The position numbers and the translations under genes are program-made. From Arthrobacter sp. ISL-95 (GTDB lineage: Bacteria; Actinomycetota; Actinomycetes; Actinomycetales; Micrococcaceae): DNA of 64,000 nucleotides. Positions 17,623 to 26,322 of this stretch are shown here, piece after piece. Numbering within the stretch: position 1 is the first letter of the stretch; every line of letters begins with the position of its first letter. The stretch lies in contig NZ_JAGGPR010000005.1 in assembly GCF_018613695.1 (NCBI RefSeq), positions 927,571 to 991,570 of the forward strand, given 5' to 3'. The notes beneath the pieces are model-generated. The model made no database searches. It was not told the DNA's origin and worked only from the letters and a program-made list of their open reading frames with translations.

Positions 17623-18671
17623 CCACAGTTGACGGCACTGTCAACACACCGGACGTCGTGGCTGTTTTGGGTGCGGGATCTTGGGGAACCACGTTCGCCA
17701 AGGTCTTGGCCGACGCCGCTGCGGCTACCGGCTCTGAGCGCAGCATCCGGATCTGGGGTCGCCGTTCCGAGGTAGTGGAGCAGATCAACGCTTCGCACCG
17801 CAACGAGCAATATCTCAAAGACATCGAGCTCCCGCCTTCCATCACAGCCTCAACGGACGTGGAGGAAGTGCTCAAGGACGCCACGCTGGTGGTCCTCGCC
17901 GTGCCGGCTCAATCACTGCGGCCGCAACTCGGGGAATGGAAGCCGTTCCTCGCCCCCGAGGCCGTGGTTGTCTCCTTGATGAAGGGACTGGAACTGGGCA
18001 CGGACGCCCGGATGAGCGAAGTGATCGCCCAGGAGCTGGGACTTCCCGCATCCCGGGTTGCAGTGGTCTCGGGCCCCAATCTGGCGATGGAGATTGCCAG
18101 GGAGCAACCAACTGCGTCGGTTGTGGCTTGCAGCGATGCAGACACTGCTGCTGCCATAGCACTGTGCTGTACGGCACCGTACTTCAGGCCCTACACCAGC
18201 ACCGATGTTGTAGGCGTGGAAATCGGCGGAATTGTCAAGAACGTGATCGCTCTTGCCGTGGGCATTTGCGAAGGCCGGCAGATGGGCGATAACACCAAGG
18301 CTTCGGTGATCACCCGCGGACTTGCGGAGACATCCCGGCTTGCGCTGGCCCTTGGCGGAGAAGCCCACACCATGGCCGGTTTGGCCGGGCTAGGGGATCT
18401 TGTTGCCACATGCTCTTCAGCCCTCTCACGCAATCACACCGCGGGCAGGTTGCTTGGCGAAGGTCTCAGTCTTGAGCAAGTTGCTGACCACATGACACAG
18501 ACAGCGGAGGGCATTAAGTCCGGCCCTGCTGTGCATGAGCTCGCCGGCAAGTTGAATGTTGAAATGCCTATTACGGCTGCCGTCGTGGCGGTGCTTGAAG
18601 GCAGAATGTCCGTTGATGACCTGGGGCCGCGACTACTGGCCCGGGCACTGAAGTCCGAAGGCGACTACTGA
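17619..18671 (+). CDS. gpsA: Glycerol-3-phosphate dehydrogenase [NAD(P)+] GpsA
   Basis: Reduces dihydroxyacetone phosphate to sn-glycerol-3-phosphate, the phospholipid backbone. The 350-residue product has the dinucleotide fold VLGAGSWGTTFAKVLA near the N-terminus and the catalytic lysine in GGIVKNVIALAVG. GTG 17619 overlaps the acyltransferase stop (GTGA), and the ddl ATG overlaps its own stop (TGATG), so the three genes are tightly coupled. Confidence 0.95.
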   Translation: MTTVDGTVNTPDVVAVLGAGSWGTTFAKVLADAAAATGSERSIRIWGRRSEVVEQINASHRNEQYLKDIELPPSITASTDVEEVLKDATLVVLAVPAQSLRPQLGEWKPFLAPEAVVVSLMKGLELGTDARMSEVIAQELGLPASRVAVVSGPNLAMEIAREQPTASVVACSDADTAAAIALCCTAPYFRPYTSTDVVGVEIGGIVKNVIALAVGICEGRQMGDNTKASVITRGLAETSRLALALGGEAHTMAGLAGLGDLVATCSSALSRNHTAGRLLGEGLSLEQVADHMTQTAEGIKSGPAVHELAGKLNVEMPITAAVVAVLEGRMSVDDLGPRLLARALKSEGDY

Positions 18672-19807
18672 TGGTGACTGACCAATCCACCCCCGTGACG
18701 GGCCGACCCCGTGTAGCGATTCTTTTTGGGGGGCGTTCCAGCGAACACGCCGTCAGCTGCGTCACCGCAGCTGGTGTCATGGGAGCGATCGACAAGAACA
18801 AGTACGAGGTCATACCGATCGGCATCGCCAAGTCGGGCCAGTGGGTTCTTGCTTCCGGCGACACCAGCCAATGGTCCTTGAGCTCGGCAGCGCTTCCCGA
18901 GGTGGCGCCGTCGGGCAAGACCGTTACCTTGGCGGAGGTGGGGGGCGAGCATCAGCTGATCGTGACCGAGCCCAATGCCGTACCCCTGGAACTGGGTGCT
19001 GTGGATGTTGTCTTTCCGCTGCTGCATGGGCCGTGGGGAGAAGATGGAACCATCCAAGGCCTCCTGGAGCTCTCGGACACCCGCTATGTCGGAGCCGGCG
19101 TGCTGGCCTCCGCAGTGGGAATGGACAAGCACTTCATGAAAGTGGTGTTCGAATCCGCCGGACTGAGTGTGGGCCCCTACATAGCTGTTACGGACCGCGA
19201 ATGGACCACTGACGCCGAGGCTGTTCGTAAGCGGGTGGACAAGCTTGGGTTCCCCGTCTTCGTCAAGCCTGCCCGTGCAGGCTCGTCCATGGGTATCTCC
19301 AAGGTGGACTCGATCGAAGGGCTGGATGCAGCGATCGAGGAAGCTCGCCGCCACGACTTGAAGTTGGTTATTGAAGCCGGCATCGTGGGCCGCGAGATTG
19401 AGTGTGCGGTCCTTCAGGGCCGTGGCACCGATGTTCCCCGTACGTCCATGCCGGGTGAGATTGCCGTGGCTGCGGGAGAGCACCAGTTCTACGACTTTGC
19501 CGCCAAGTATGTTGACGACGGCGCTGCAGCCCTGAGCTGCCCGGCCGATATGCCTGATGAAGCAATCGCGCGGGTGCGTGAACTCGCTGCCGTCGCTTTT
19601 GACGCCGTCGGGGCTGAAGGCCTTAGCCGTGTGGACTTCTTCTACACCCCGGCCGGCGAACTGATCATCAACGAGATCAATACGATGCCTGGCTTCACAC
19701 CTAAGAGCATGTACCCGCAGATGTGGGCGGCGTCCGGCCTGGCTTATGGGGACCTGATTGATGAATTGATCCATCTGGCCCTGACCCGCAAGACGGGGCT
19801 GCGCTAA
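18671..19807 (+). CDS. ddl: D-alanine--D-alanine ligase
   Basis: ATP-grasp ligase making D-Ala-D-Ala for peptidoglycan. The product is 378 residues, normal for the actinobacterial long form. Visible family segments are VAILFGGRSSEHAVSC at the N-terminus, PLLHGPWGEDGTIQG, KPARAGSSMGISKV in the ATP-grasp region and INEINTMPGFTPKSMYPQ with the Mg-binding Glu/Asn. It begins inside the gpsA stop codon. Its stop is 14 bases from the stop of the convergent DUF3515 gene. Confidence 0.94.
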   Translation: MVTDQSTPVTGRPRVAILFGGRSSEHAVSCVTAAGVMGAIDKNKYEVIPIGIAKSGQWVLASGDTSQWSLSSAALPEVAPSGKTVTLAEVGGEHQLIVTEPNAVPLELGAVDVVFPLLHGPWGEDGTIQGLLELSDTRYVGAGVLASAVGMDKHFMKVVFESAGLSVGPYIAVTDREWTTDAEAVRKRVDKLGFPVFVKPARAGSSMGISKVDSIEGLDAAIEEARRHDLKLVIEAGIVGREIECAVLQGRGTDVPRTSMPGEIAVAAGEHQFYDFAAKYVDDGAAALSCPADMPDEAIARVRELAAVAFDAVGAEGLSRVDFFYTPAGELIINEINTMPGFTPKSMYPQMWAASGLAYGDLIDELIHLALTRKTGLR

Positions 19808-19821
19808 CCTCGCTGGAGTCC

Positions 19822-20331
19822 TTATTGCGCGGAGGGCAGGTTCTGAAGGTCTTCCTGGCCCACACACTTTCCGGTTGCCTTGATCTTGCTAACAGCTGCT
19901 GCAAGTTCGGTCAGCACGGTGGCTGAACTGATGTTGGCTGCCTCAAGCTTGACCGGATCAATCAGGATCTCCGTGGCTGGTTCGCGGCCGAACGTGGTCA
20001 GGGTATAGACGGGATCGCCTTCCTTGATGACCCAGTCGATGTCGTTGACGCTCACGCAACGGTCCGTGGTGGGGCCGGGAACGTTCACTCCACAGCGGAG
20101 AATGACCTGGGAAGGATCGCCCCAGGCTGCAGTTGCCTGGCTGTTGGTTTTACGAAGCGCGGCATCACCGATTTGATCGGGCAGGGCCACCATCATTGGT
20201 GCGCAGGCAGGGTTGGCGGCATCTGCGGCGGCCGTGACGTCCACGGCTGGGGCGCAGGCTGACAAAGCGGTGACGGATGCGGAAGCCAGGGCGATGGCCA
20301 GAGCAGTCCGGCGCAGGGTCTTTCGGTGCAT
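19822..20331 (-). CDS. DUF3515 family lipoprotein
   Basis: A 169-residue exported lipoprotein. The N-terminus MHRKTLRR is followed by a hydrophobic stretch and the lipobox LSAC (Cys near 26), so it should be lipid-anchored outside the membrane. The remainder (ANPACAPMMVALPDQIGD, WGDPSQVILRCGV, DIDWVIKEG) resembles the actinobacterial DUF3515 family, often found next to ddl or thiL as here. Its function is unknown. Two further cysteines (in ACAPMM and LRCGV) could form a disulfide. It is divergent from thiL with a 187-base spacer. Confidence 0.85.
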   Translation of the reverse strand: MHRKTLRRTALAIALASASVTALSACAPAVDVTAAADAANPACAPMMVALPDQIGDAALRKTNSQATAAWGDPSQVILRCGVNVPGPTTDRCVSVNDIDWVIKEGDPVYTLTTFGREPATEILIDPVKLEAANISSATVLTELAAAVSKIKATGKCVGQEDLQNLPSAQ

Positions 20332-20518
20332 CCATCCAGCCTATCCCGCACGCGCCGGCTGGAAGATTCACGTTGTACGGGTCACATTCCCCGTAGAACA
20401 CCCAGGGGGAGTGCCGCATTATTTTGTCGGTGGATCGCGGTAGCGTAAGGCAGTGGCCGGAGAAGAGTCGGATGCCGGAGACGAGTCGGCTGCAGTGTAG
20501 CGAGAAGAACCGAGAGTC

Positions 20519-21556
20519 GTGTCAAGAGAAGAATCGAGTGCAGTGCCAGTAGAACAGTTGACCGTCCAGGACCTTTCGGAGTCCGCGCTCCTTGCCCGGA
20601 TCTTCCCGCGACTGCACCATAGCCCTGGCGTTCTGCTGGGCCCCGGCGACGACGCTGCCCTGATCGCAGCACCGGACGGCCGGACCCTCATCTCCATCGA
20701 TACCCAGACGCAGGACCAGGACTTCAGGCTTGAGTGGCCCAACGGTTACCGGACCACGGGATACGACGTCGGCTGGAAGGCCGCGGCGCAAAACCTCAGT
20801 GACATCAACGCCATGGGCGGCAGCGCCACGAGTCTCGTGGTGAGCCTCACCATGCCACCGGATACGCCGGTCGAATGGGTTGAAGCGTTTGCCGATGGCC
20901 TCACGGCGGCGATTGTTGGCCTGGGCGCCCCGGACTGCTCGGTGGCCGGCGGAGACCTGGGCCGGGGCCGCGAGCTCGCGGTGACTGTCGCCGTCGTCGG
21001 TACGCTTGCCGGTGTGGCGCCGGTGTTGAGGTCCGGCGCCAGACCCGGGGACGTTGTGGCGGTTTCCGGGACGTTGGGGAGGGGAGCCGCCGGTTGGGCG
21101 TTGCTGGAAAGCGGAATTCCCATGGACAGCCTGTCAACTGAGTTGCGGAGCTTGGTGGGGGACCAATGCAGGCCGCTGCCTCCATTGGCCGCAGGACCTT
21201 TGGCTGCGCGTGCCGGTGCCACGGCCATGTTGGACATTTCTGATGGCCTGATGCGCGATGGAAGCCGTCTGGCCGAAGCCAGCAGTGTGGTCCTGGATTT
21301 TGATCCCGCGGCCTTGGCAAATTATGCAGTCCCCTTGGAACCTGCAGCCAAGGTCCTCGACGCAGATGCCATGCGATGGGTGTTGGGTGGAGGAGAAGAC
21401 CATGGTTTGCTGGCCACGTTCCCGGCAGCTGTTCAGCTACCGCAGGGCTTCACTGCGATAGGCTCGGTTCAAGCCGTTGTCGAGCCGCCAGGCACTGGCG
21501 TCCGGATTTCCGGGCAAACTGCTGACACCGTTGGATGGGATCACTTTGCAGACTAA
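20519..21556 (+). CDS. thiL: Thiamine-monophosphate kinase ThiL
   Basis: Phosphorylates thiamine monophosphate to the active diphosphate. The 345-residue product has the AIR-synthase/PurM-like fold: GPGDDAALI (Mg site), SIDTQTQDQDFR, AAAQNLSDINAMGG, and VAGGDLGRG near the middle. GTG 20519 is used as start; GTG at 20540 is possible too. The DNA just before and over the start has degenerate GAGAAGAGTCG-like repeats. The downstream DAK2 gene overlaps the end of thiL by 11 bases. thiC is in the same window at 53.4-55.2 kb. Confidence 0.93.
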   Translation: MSREESSAVPVEQLTVQDLSESALLARIFPRLHHSPGVLLGPGDDAALIAAPDGRTLISIDTQTQDQDFRLEWPNGYRTTGYDVGWKAAAQNLSDINAMGGSATSLVVSLTMPPDTPVEWVEAFADGLTAAIVGLGAPDCSVAGGDLGRGRELAVTVAVVGTLAGVAPVLRSGARPGDVVAVSGTLGRGAAGWALLESGIPMDSLSTELRSLVGDQCRPLPPLAAGPLAARAGATAMLDISDGLMRDGSRLAEASSVVLDFDPAALANYAVPLEPAAKVLDADAMRWVLGGGEDHGLLATFPAAVQLPQGFTAIGSVQAVVEPPGTGVRISGQTADTVGWDHFAD

Positions 21557-22655
21557 GATCGCCGCGAATGCGCACGCCATGAAACGTTGGCTCGGCAAGG
21601 CGGAGGTGGTCCTGGGCAACCATAGCGACCGTCTGAACGCGATTAACATTTTTCCTGTCGCCGACGGCGATACCGGAACCAACCTCTATCTCACCGTGCG
21701 GGCAGCAGTAGCTGCCGTGGGTGGAACTGCGACGGACGCTACTGAAACCGGCAACGACGTCGGGGCCTTGCTGTCCCGCGCCGGGCAAGCAGCCATGGAA
21801 CAAGCGCGGGGCAACTCAGGCACACTTTTTGCCGTGTTCCTGTGCGCCGCTGCGGAGCCCCTGGTAGGCAAATCCCGCCTTAGCGCGCCGCTGCTTGCCA
21901 CCGCGTTGAACAGGGCACAGATCCGGGCCTGGTCTGCCTTGAGCGAACCAGTTGCCGGCACCATGCTCTCGGTCCTGGAGGCCGCCGCTCACGCTGCCCA
22001 GGCTGTGGACGCGTCCCAGAGTGGCGACGACAGCAACCATGCCTTGGGGCTTTCGCTCGACGCCGTGGTCGATGCCGCCTACCAGGCTGTTGTCCGGACC
22101 GAGGATGAGCTGGCTCAGTTGCATGAAGCACGTGTTGTGGATGCAGGGGGCGTGGGCATGCTGCTGGTACTTGATTGCCTCCGAGCTGCCGTCCTTGGTG
22201 AAGAACTTCAGGATGAACTGCTCGATGGCCTGCACGGTTACAAGCTGCAGGATCCCCACATCCACGAGCACATGCCCGCCGATGACGGCGTGGAAGTCAT
22301 GTGCACCATCAACCTGTCGCCCTTGAATGCGGCCATTCTCCGGCAACGCCTGGACGAAATGGGAGAATCCGTGATCATGAGTCAGGTGGGCGGCGCCCAA
22401 CGCAACGATGACGACGACGACGAATCCAGCGTCGAAGTCAGCTACAGATGGCGCGTTCACGTGCATGTTCCGGATCCGGAGCCTGCAGTCGCCCTTATCC
22501 GGTCTTTGGGAGAGCCCACTGATATCGCGGTCAGCCAATTGGCCATACCTCGTAACAGCGGCCCGGACCTGGCTGCTCAGGAAGCTTCCGGCAGCGAGAC
22601 CGGCAGCACTAACGAATCCTTCAACGTCCCAGGCCAGTCACGGCATGAATTCTGA
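21546..22655 (+). CDS. DAK2-domain kinase-like protein (FakA/YloV-like)
   Basis: A 369-residue protein with a DhaL/DAK2 ATP-binding domain: INIFPVADGDTGTNLYLT (Mg-binding aspartates near residues 40-44) and EQARGNSGTLFAVFL. A C-terminal region ends with WRVHVHVPDPEPAVALI, typical of the FakA/YloV group. FakA phosphorylates fatty acids bound to FakB, but canonical FakA proteins are near 550 residues, so this one is a shorter relative and the substrate is uncertain. The start is TTG 21546, inside thiL, with a purine-rich GGATGGGA upstream; ATG 21579 is an alternative. The stop overlaps recG by 11 bases. Confidence 0.8.
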   Translation: MQTKIAANAHAMKRWLGKAEVVLGNHSDRLNAINIFPVADGDTGTNLYLTVRAAVAAVGGTATDATETGNDVGALLSRAGQAAMEQARGNSGTLFAVFLCAAAEPLVGKSRLSAPLLATALNRAQIRAWSALSEPVAGTMLSVLEAAAHAAQAVDASQSGDDSNHALGLSLDAVVDAAYQAVVRTEDELAQLHEARVVDAGGVGMLLVLDCLRAAVLGEELQDELLDGLHGYKLQDPHIHEHMPADDGVEVMCTINLSPLNAAILRQRLDEMGESVIMSQVGGAQRNDDDDDESSVEVSYRWRVHVHVPDPEPAVALIRSLGEPTDIAVSQLAIPRNSGPDLAAQEASGSETGSTNESFNVPGQSRHEF

Positions 22656-24900
22656 GCTGGAACTGCCCCTCGAACGCAGGATAGGCAAGCGCTCTGCGGC
22701 CGTCATCGATAAGCACTTGGGCCTTAAAACCGGCGGAGCCTTGCTGAACTACTTCCCTCGCAGGTACTTGAGCCGCGGTGAACTGACGCCCATCAGTAAC
22801 CTTCCCCTGGATGAGGAAGTCACGCTGATCGCGCGGGTGCTTTCGAACAGCACGCGCCAAATGCGGGCACGGCGGGGCTCGATCACGGACGTGGTGGTCA
22901 CTGACGAGGCCGGGGGTACCGGCGTTCCAGGTACGTTGAAGGTCAGCTTCTTCAACGGATTCCGGGCGAAGGCAGAACTTCTTCCGGGCCGGCGGGCGAT
23001 GTTCTCGGGCAAGGTATCCCGATACGGCGGGGCCCTTGGGCTGACCAACCCTGACTTCCTTCTGCTGGACGAGGACCCTGAAGCTGAAGGCTCCGTGGAT
23101 CCCGAGAAGCTCGCTGCCATGCCCATTCCCGTCTATCCTGCAACGGCTAAGCTGACCAGTTGGTCCATTCACAAAGTGATCACGGCTTTGCTGCAAACCA
23201 TGGACCTTGATTCCCTGCAGGATCCGCTTCCGGCCAGCATCGTCCGAAGGGACGGGTTGCTCAGCGTGGCTGAGGCATACCGTTTGATTCATTCGCCGGA
23301 GGTCGCCAAGGATTGGCAACGCGCGCAGGAGCGCTTCCGATATCAGGAAGCCCTCGTGTTGCAAACGGCCTTGGCGCGGCGGCGCGCCCAGCTTGCAGCG
23401 GAAGAAGCCACTGCACGCCGCCCGCGCAAAGACGGTTTGGTCAGCAAATTTGATCAAAACCTGCCTTTCACACTGACAGCCGGCCAATCCGCCGTCGGAA
23501 AGACGCTGGCTGAAGAGCTCGGGCGCGACACTCCCATGAACAGGCTGCTCCAGGGAGAGGTGGGCTCGGGCAAGACGGTTGTGGCCCTGCGAGCCATGTT
23601 GCAGGTGGTGGACGCAGGCGGCCAAGCGGCACTCCTGGCGCCCACGGAGGTCTTGGCGGCCCAGCATTTCCACTCCATCCGAAAAACTCTGGGGGCGCTG
23701 GCGGGTGACCATATCTTTGGCGGCGCAGGCATGCTCGGCGGTGACTCCACCCAGGAAGCCGTACAGGTAACGCTCCTGACTGGTTCCATGCCCACGGCTG
23801 CGCGCAAGCAGGCAATGCTGGATGCTGCCTCCGGAAACGCCGGCATCATTATTGGCACTCACGCTCTGCTGAGCGACAAAACCAGCTTCCAGGACCTTGG
23901 GTTGATTGTGGTGGATGAGCAGCACCGCTTTGGCGTGGAGCAGCGCGATGCCCTCCGGGCCAAGGCACAGCGGCCTCCGCATTTGCTGGTCATGACGGCC
24001 ACGCCAATTCCCCGCACTGTTGCCATGACGGTGTTCGGCGACCTTGAAACCTCCATCCTGGATGAGCTTCCGGCCGGGCGTGCGCCGATTTCCACACACG
24101 TGGTGGGGCTCGCGGAAAATCCCGGTTGGGTGGACCGCATCTGGAAGCGTTCACGCGAAGAAGTCGACTCCGGTCATCAGGTCTACGTAGTGTGCCCCAA
24201 GATCGGTTCGGACGACGACGGCGACTTCAGTCCGGGGGAAGCGGAACCCAGCGATGCGGACCTCGCGGACGAAGGCCCGGCGCGGGAACTGGCATCGGTA
24301 ACCGCCGTCGTCGACGCCCTCCTGCAGGAACCGGCGCTTGCCGGCGTCCCGCTTGCCCCGCTTCACGGGCGGCAGGATCCGCAGGTGAAGTCCGAGACCA
24401 TGGCCTCGTTCGCGTCCAACCACACCAAGATACTGGTGTCCACCACCGTCATTGAGGTTGGCGTGGACGTCCATAATGCCACGCTCATGGTGATTCTTGA
24501 TGCCGACCGTTTTGGCATCTCGCAGCTTCACCAGTTGCGCGGCCGGGTGGGCCGTGGGGGTTTGCCCGGCACGTGCCTGCTGGTGACTACCTTGGAGGCC
24601 GGACATCCGAGTCGTCGGCGGCTTGATGCCGTTGCTTCAACGACGGACGGTTTTGAGCTGTCGCAGGAGGACTTGAAGCTCCGCAGGGAAGGAGACATCC
24701 TGGGTGCCTCGCAATCCGGCGGACGCTCCACGCTTAAGCTGCTCCGTGTACTTGAGCACGAAGACATCATTGCCCGTGCCCGTACCGATGCCCAAAACCT
24801 CGTGTCGGAAGACGTTGCCCTGAACCATCAGCCGGCTTTGGCCGCCGCGATCGACGAATACTTGAACCCTGAGAAGGAGGCGTTCCTTGAACGCGGTTAA
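22645..24900 (+). CDS. recG: ATP-dependent DNA helicase RecG
   Basis: Branch-migration helicase that regresses stalled forks and processes Holliday junctions. The product is 751 residues. An N-terminal wedge/OB domain is followed by helicase motifs: Walker A GEVGSGKTVVALRAM, DEQH box VVDEQHRFGVEQR, motif III MTATPIP and motif VI QLRGRVGRG, all intact. ATG 22645 yields MNSELELPLERRIGKRSA; a longer open frame upstream is antisense-like overlap with the DAK2 gene. About 25 acidic residues are inserted around DDDGDFSPGEAEPSDAD between the helicase lobes, usual for actinobacterial RecG. Confidence 0.95.
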   Translation: MNSELELPLERRIGKRSAAVIDKHLGLKTGGALLNYFPRRYLSRGELTPISNLPLDEEVTLIARVLSNSTRQMRARRGSITDVVVTDEAGGTGVPGTLKVSFFNGFRAKAELLPGRRAMFSGKVSRYGGALGLTNPDFLLLDEDPEAEGSVDPEKLAAMPIPVYPATAKLTSWSIHKVITALLQTMDLDSLQDPLPASIVRRDGLLSVAEAYRLIHSPEVAKDWQRAQERFRYQEALVLQTALARRRAQLAAEEATARRPRKDGLVSKFDQNLPFTLTAGQSAVGKTLAEELGRDTPMNRLLQGEVGSGKTVVALRAMLQVVDAGGQAALLAPTEVLAAQHFHSIRKTLGALAGDHIFGGAGMLGGDSTQEAVQVTLLTGSMPTAARKQAMLDAASGNAGIIIGTHALLSDKTSFQDLGLIVVDEQHRFGVEQRDALRAKAQRPPHLLVMTATPIPRTVAMTVFGDLETSILDELPAGRAPISTHVVGLAENPGWVDRIWKRSREEVDSGHQVYVVCPKIGSDDDGDFSPGEAEPSDADLADEGPARELASVTAVVDALLQEPALAGVPLAPLHGRQDPQVKSETMASFASNHTKILVSTTVIEVGVDVHNATLMVILDADRFGISQLHQLRGRVGRGGLPGTCLLVTTLEAGHPSRRRLDAVASTTDGFELSQEDLKLRREGDILGASQSGGRSTLKLLRVLEHEDIIARARTDAQNLVSEDVALNHQPALAAAIDEYLNPEKEAFLERG

Positions 24901-24933
24901 AGAACCCCGCATGCGCGCGCGTGGAGAAGTCCT

Positions 24934-25500
24934 GTGAGCCGGATCATCGCCGGGGTTGGTGGTGGAAACCCGCTGACCAGTGTCCCCGGAACGGCAACAC
25001 GTCCCACCACGGACAGGGTTAAGGAAGCGTTGTTCTCCCGTCTGGAATCCTTGGCGGTCATTGACGACGCCCGTGTCCTGGACCTCTTTGCAGGTTCTGG
25101 ATCTTTGGGCGTTGAAAGTGCCAGCAGGGGAGCGCGGAGCGTGGATCTGGTGGAGTTCGATGCCAAGGCAAGTGATGTCTGTCAGCGCAATGCGGATATG
25201 GTGAACCAGCTGCTGGGTGGCAAGAGGGTCTCCGTGCATCGTTCCAAGGTGGAATCATTCCTGGAGCGTGCGGGCGCCGCAGACGTGTGGGATCTGATAT
25301 TTCTTGATCCGCCGTACCCCTTGGACGAGCCGGCTCTGAGCGCTGTGCTGGCAAAGTTGGCGCCGCATGTGGACGCGGGGGCCGTGGTGGTGGTGGAACG
25401 GAGTTCGCGGAGCCCGGAACCGGCGTGGCCCGGGGCCTTGGAGTGTTTTGCCGACAAGAAGTACGGGGAGACCAAGCTGTGGTTCGCTGAGCCGGCGTAA
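24934..25500 (+). CDS. rsmD: 16S rRNA (guanine(966)-N(2))-methyltransferase RsmD
   Basis: SAM-dependent methylation of G966 in 16S rRNA during 30S assembly. The product is 188 residues. Diagnostic pieces are the N-terminal TRPTTDRVKEALFSRLE, the SAM motif VLDLFAGSGSLGVES and the catalytic DPPYPLDEP. GTG 24934 gives the canonical start MSRIIAGVGGG. It lies 33 bases after recG. coaD, its usual partner, is 2.1 kb further on, separated by two minus-strand genes. Confidence 0.94.
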   Translation: MSRIIAGVGGGNPLTSVPGTATRPTTDRVKEALFSRLESLAVIDDARVLDLFAGSGSLGVESASRGARSVDLVEFDAKASDVCQRNADMVNQLLGGKRVSVHRSKVESFLERAGAADVWDLIFLDPPYPLDEPALSAVLAKLAPHVDAGAVVVVERSSRSPEPAWPGALECFADKKYGETKLWFAEPA

Positions 25501-25527
25501 CACTGAGCCCTAACCCGAAATGTGGCG

Positions 25528-26322
25528 CTAGCCCGTAATAGTGTCCAGTTCGACGCCCGTGAGGACGGTGGCGGGGTGGGGGCCGCGGGAGACCAATTGC
25601 GCTGTCCATTCCGGAGACCACGGCTTGCGGGTGCCCACCAGGACGATGTTGCCCGGGTAGCGGCCGGCGAACATTCCTGTTTCGGCGAAGGCTGCGACGT
25701 CCGGCATGGCTTGCCTTAGGGCGGCCACTTGGCTGCGCACGAGAGTCAGCGCAGGTTCGTCGCCCACGTTGATGATTAGCACGCCATCGGGCTTCAGTCG
25801 CGCCGCTGCTTCTTCATAGAATTCACGGCAGGCGATGTGGGGAGGGGCATCCGGTCCGGAGAAGATGTCCAGAATCACGACGTCGAACATCACTTGGGCG
25901 GGGAGTTCAGCCATCGATTCACGGGCATCCCCGATATGCGTGGTCAGCGTGGTGCCCTCAGGCATGGGCAGCTGTTGAAGTACGAAGTCCAGGAGTTCGC
26001 GCTCAAGCTCAACGGCATATTGTTCCGAGCCTGGGCGGGTGGCTTGGATATAGCGAGCCAGAGTGAGGGCCCCGGCGCCCAGGTGGAGAGCGTTGATGGG
26101 CACCCCGGGCGTGGCTGCCAAATCCACCACATGCCCGATCCTGCGCAGGTACTCGTAGAAGATGTCGGAGGGATCGGCCAGGTTCACGTGTGATTGTTCG
26201 GCGCCGCCGATGCTGAGGATAAAGCTGCCCTCGATGAGTGTGTCGGCCTCGATTGTGGCGTGCTGTCCTGTGGTTCGGAGGAAGCGCGTTGCCTGGTGTT
26301 GGCCGGAGCCTGCGGCGTTCAG
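25528..26322 (-). CDS. Spermidine-synthase-like SAM-dependent protein with likely CTG start
   Basis: A class I methyltransferase-fold protein related to spermidine synthases: INALHLGAGALTLARYIQ (SAM-type loop), a GDARESMAEL segment and VVILDIFSGPDAPPH. True aminopropyltransferase activity is unproven. The only standard start is GTG 26187, but the frame stays open upstream with family-like sequence (FLRTTGQHATIEAD, FILSIGGAEQSHVNLADP). Between GTG 26187 and the in-frame stop at 26416-26418 there is no ATG, GTG or TTG. CTG 26322 has AAGGA six bases upstream and overlaps the preceding gene's stop as CTGA, so it is taken as start (264 residues). GTG 26187 is the fallback. Confidence 0.75.
   Translation of the reverse strand: MNAAGSGQHQATRFLRTTGQHATIEADTLIEGSFILSIGGAEQSHVNLADPSDIFYEYLRRIGHVVDLAATPGVPINALHLGAGALTLARYIQATRPGSEQYAVELERELLDFVLQQLPMPEGTTLTTHIGDARESMAELPAQVMFDVVILDIFSGPDAPPHIACREFYEEAAARLKPDGVLIINVGDEPALTLVRSQVAALRQAMPDVAAFAETGMFAGRYPGNIVLVGTRKPWSPEWTAQLVSRGPHPATVLTGVELDTITG

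Noticed and set aside
18665..19867. 400-codon minus-strand frame opposite ddl
   Set aside because: Shadow of ddl; the sense frame carries ATP-grasp motifs.
22621..24099. 492-codon minus-strand frame opposite recG
   Set aside because: Shadow; Cys/Arg/His-rich translation with no domain.
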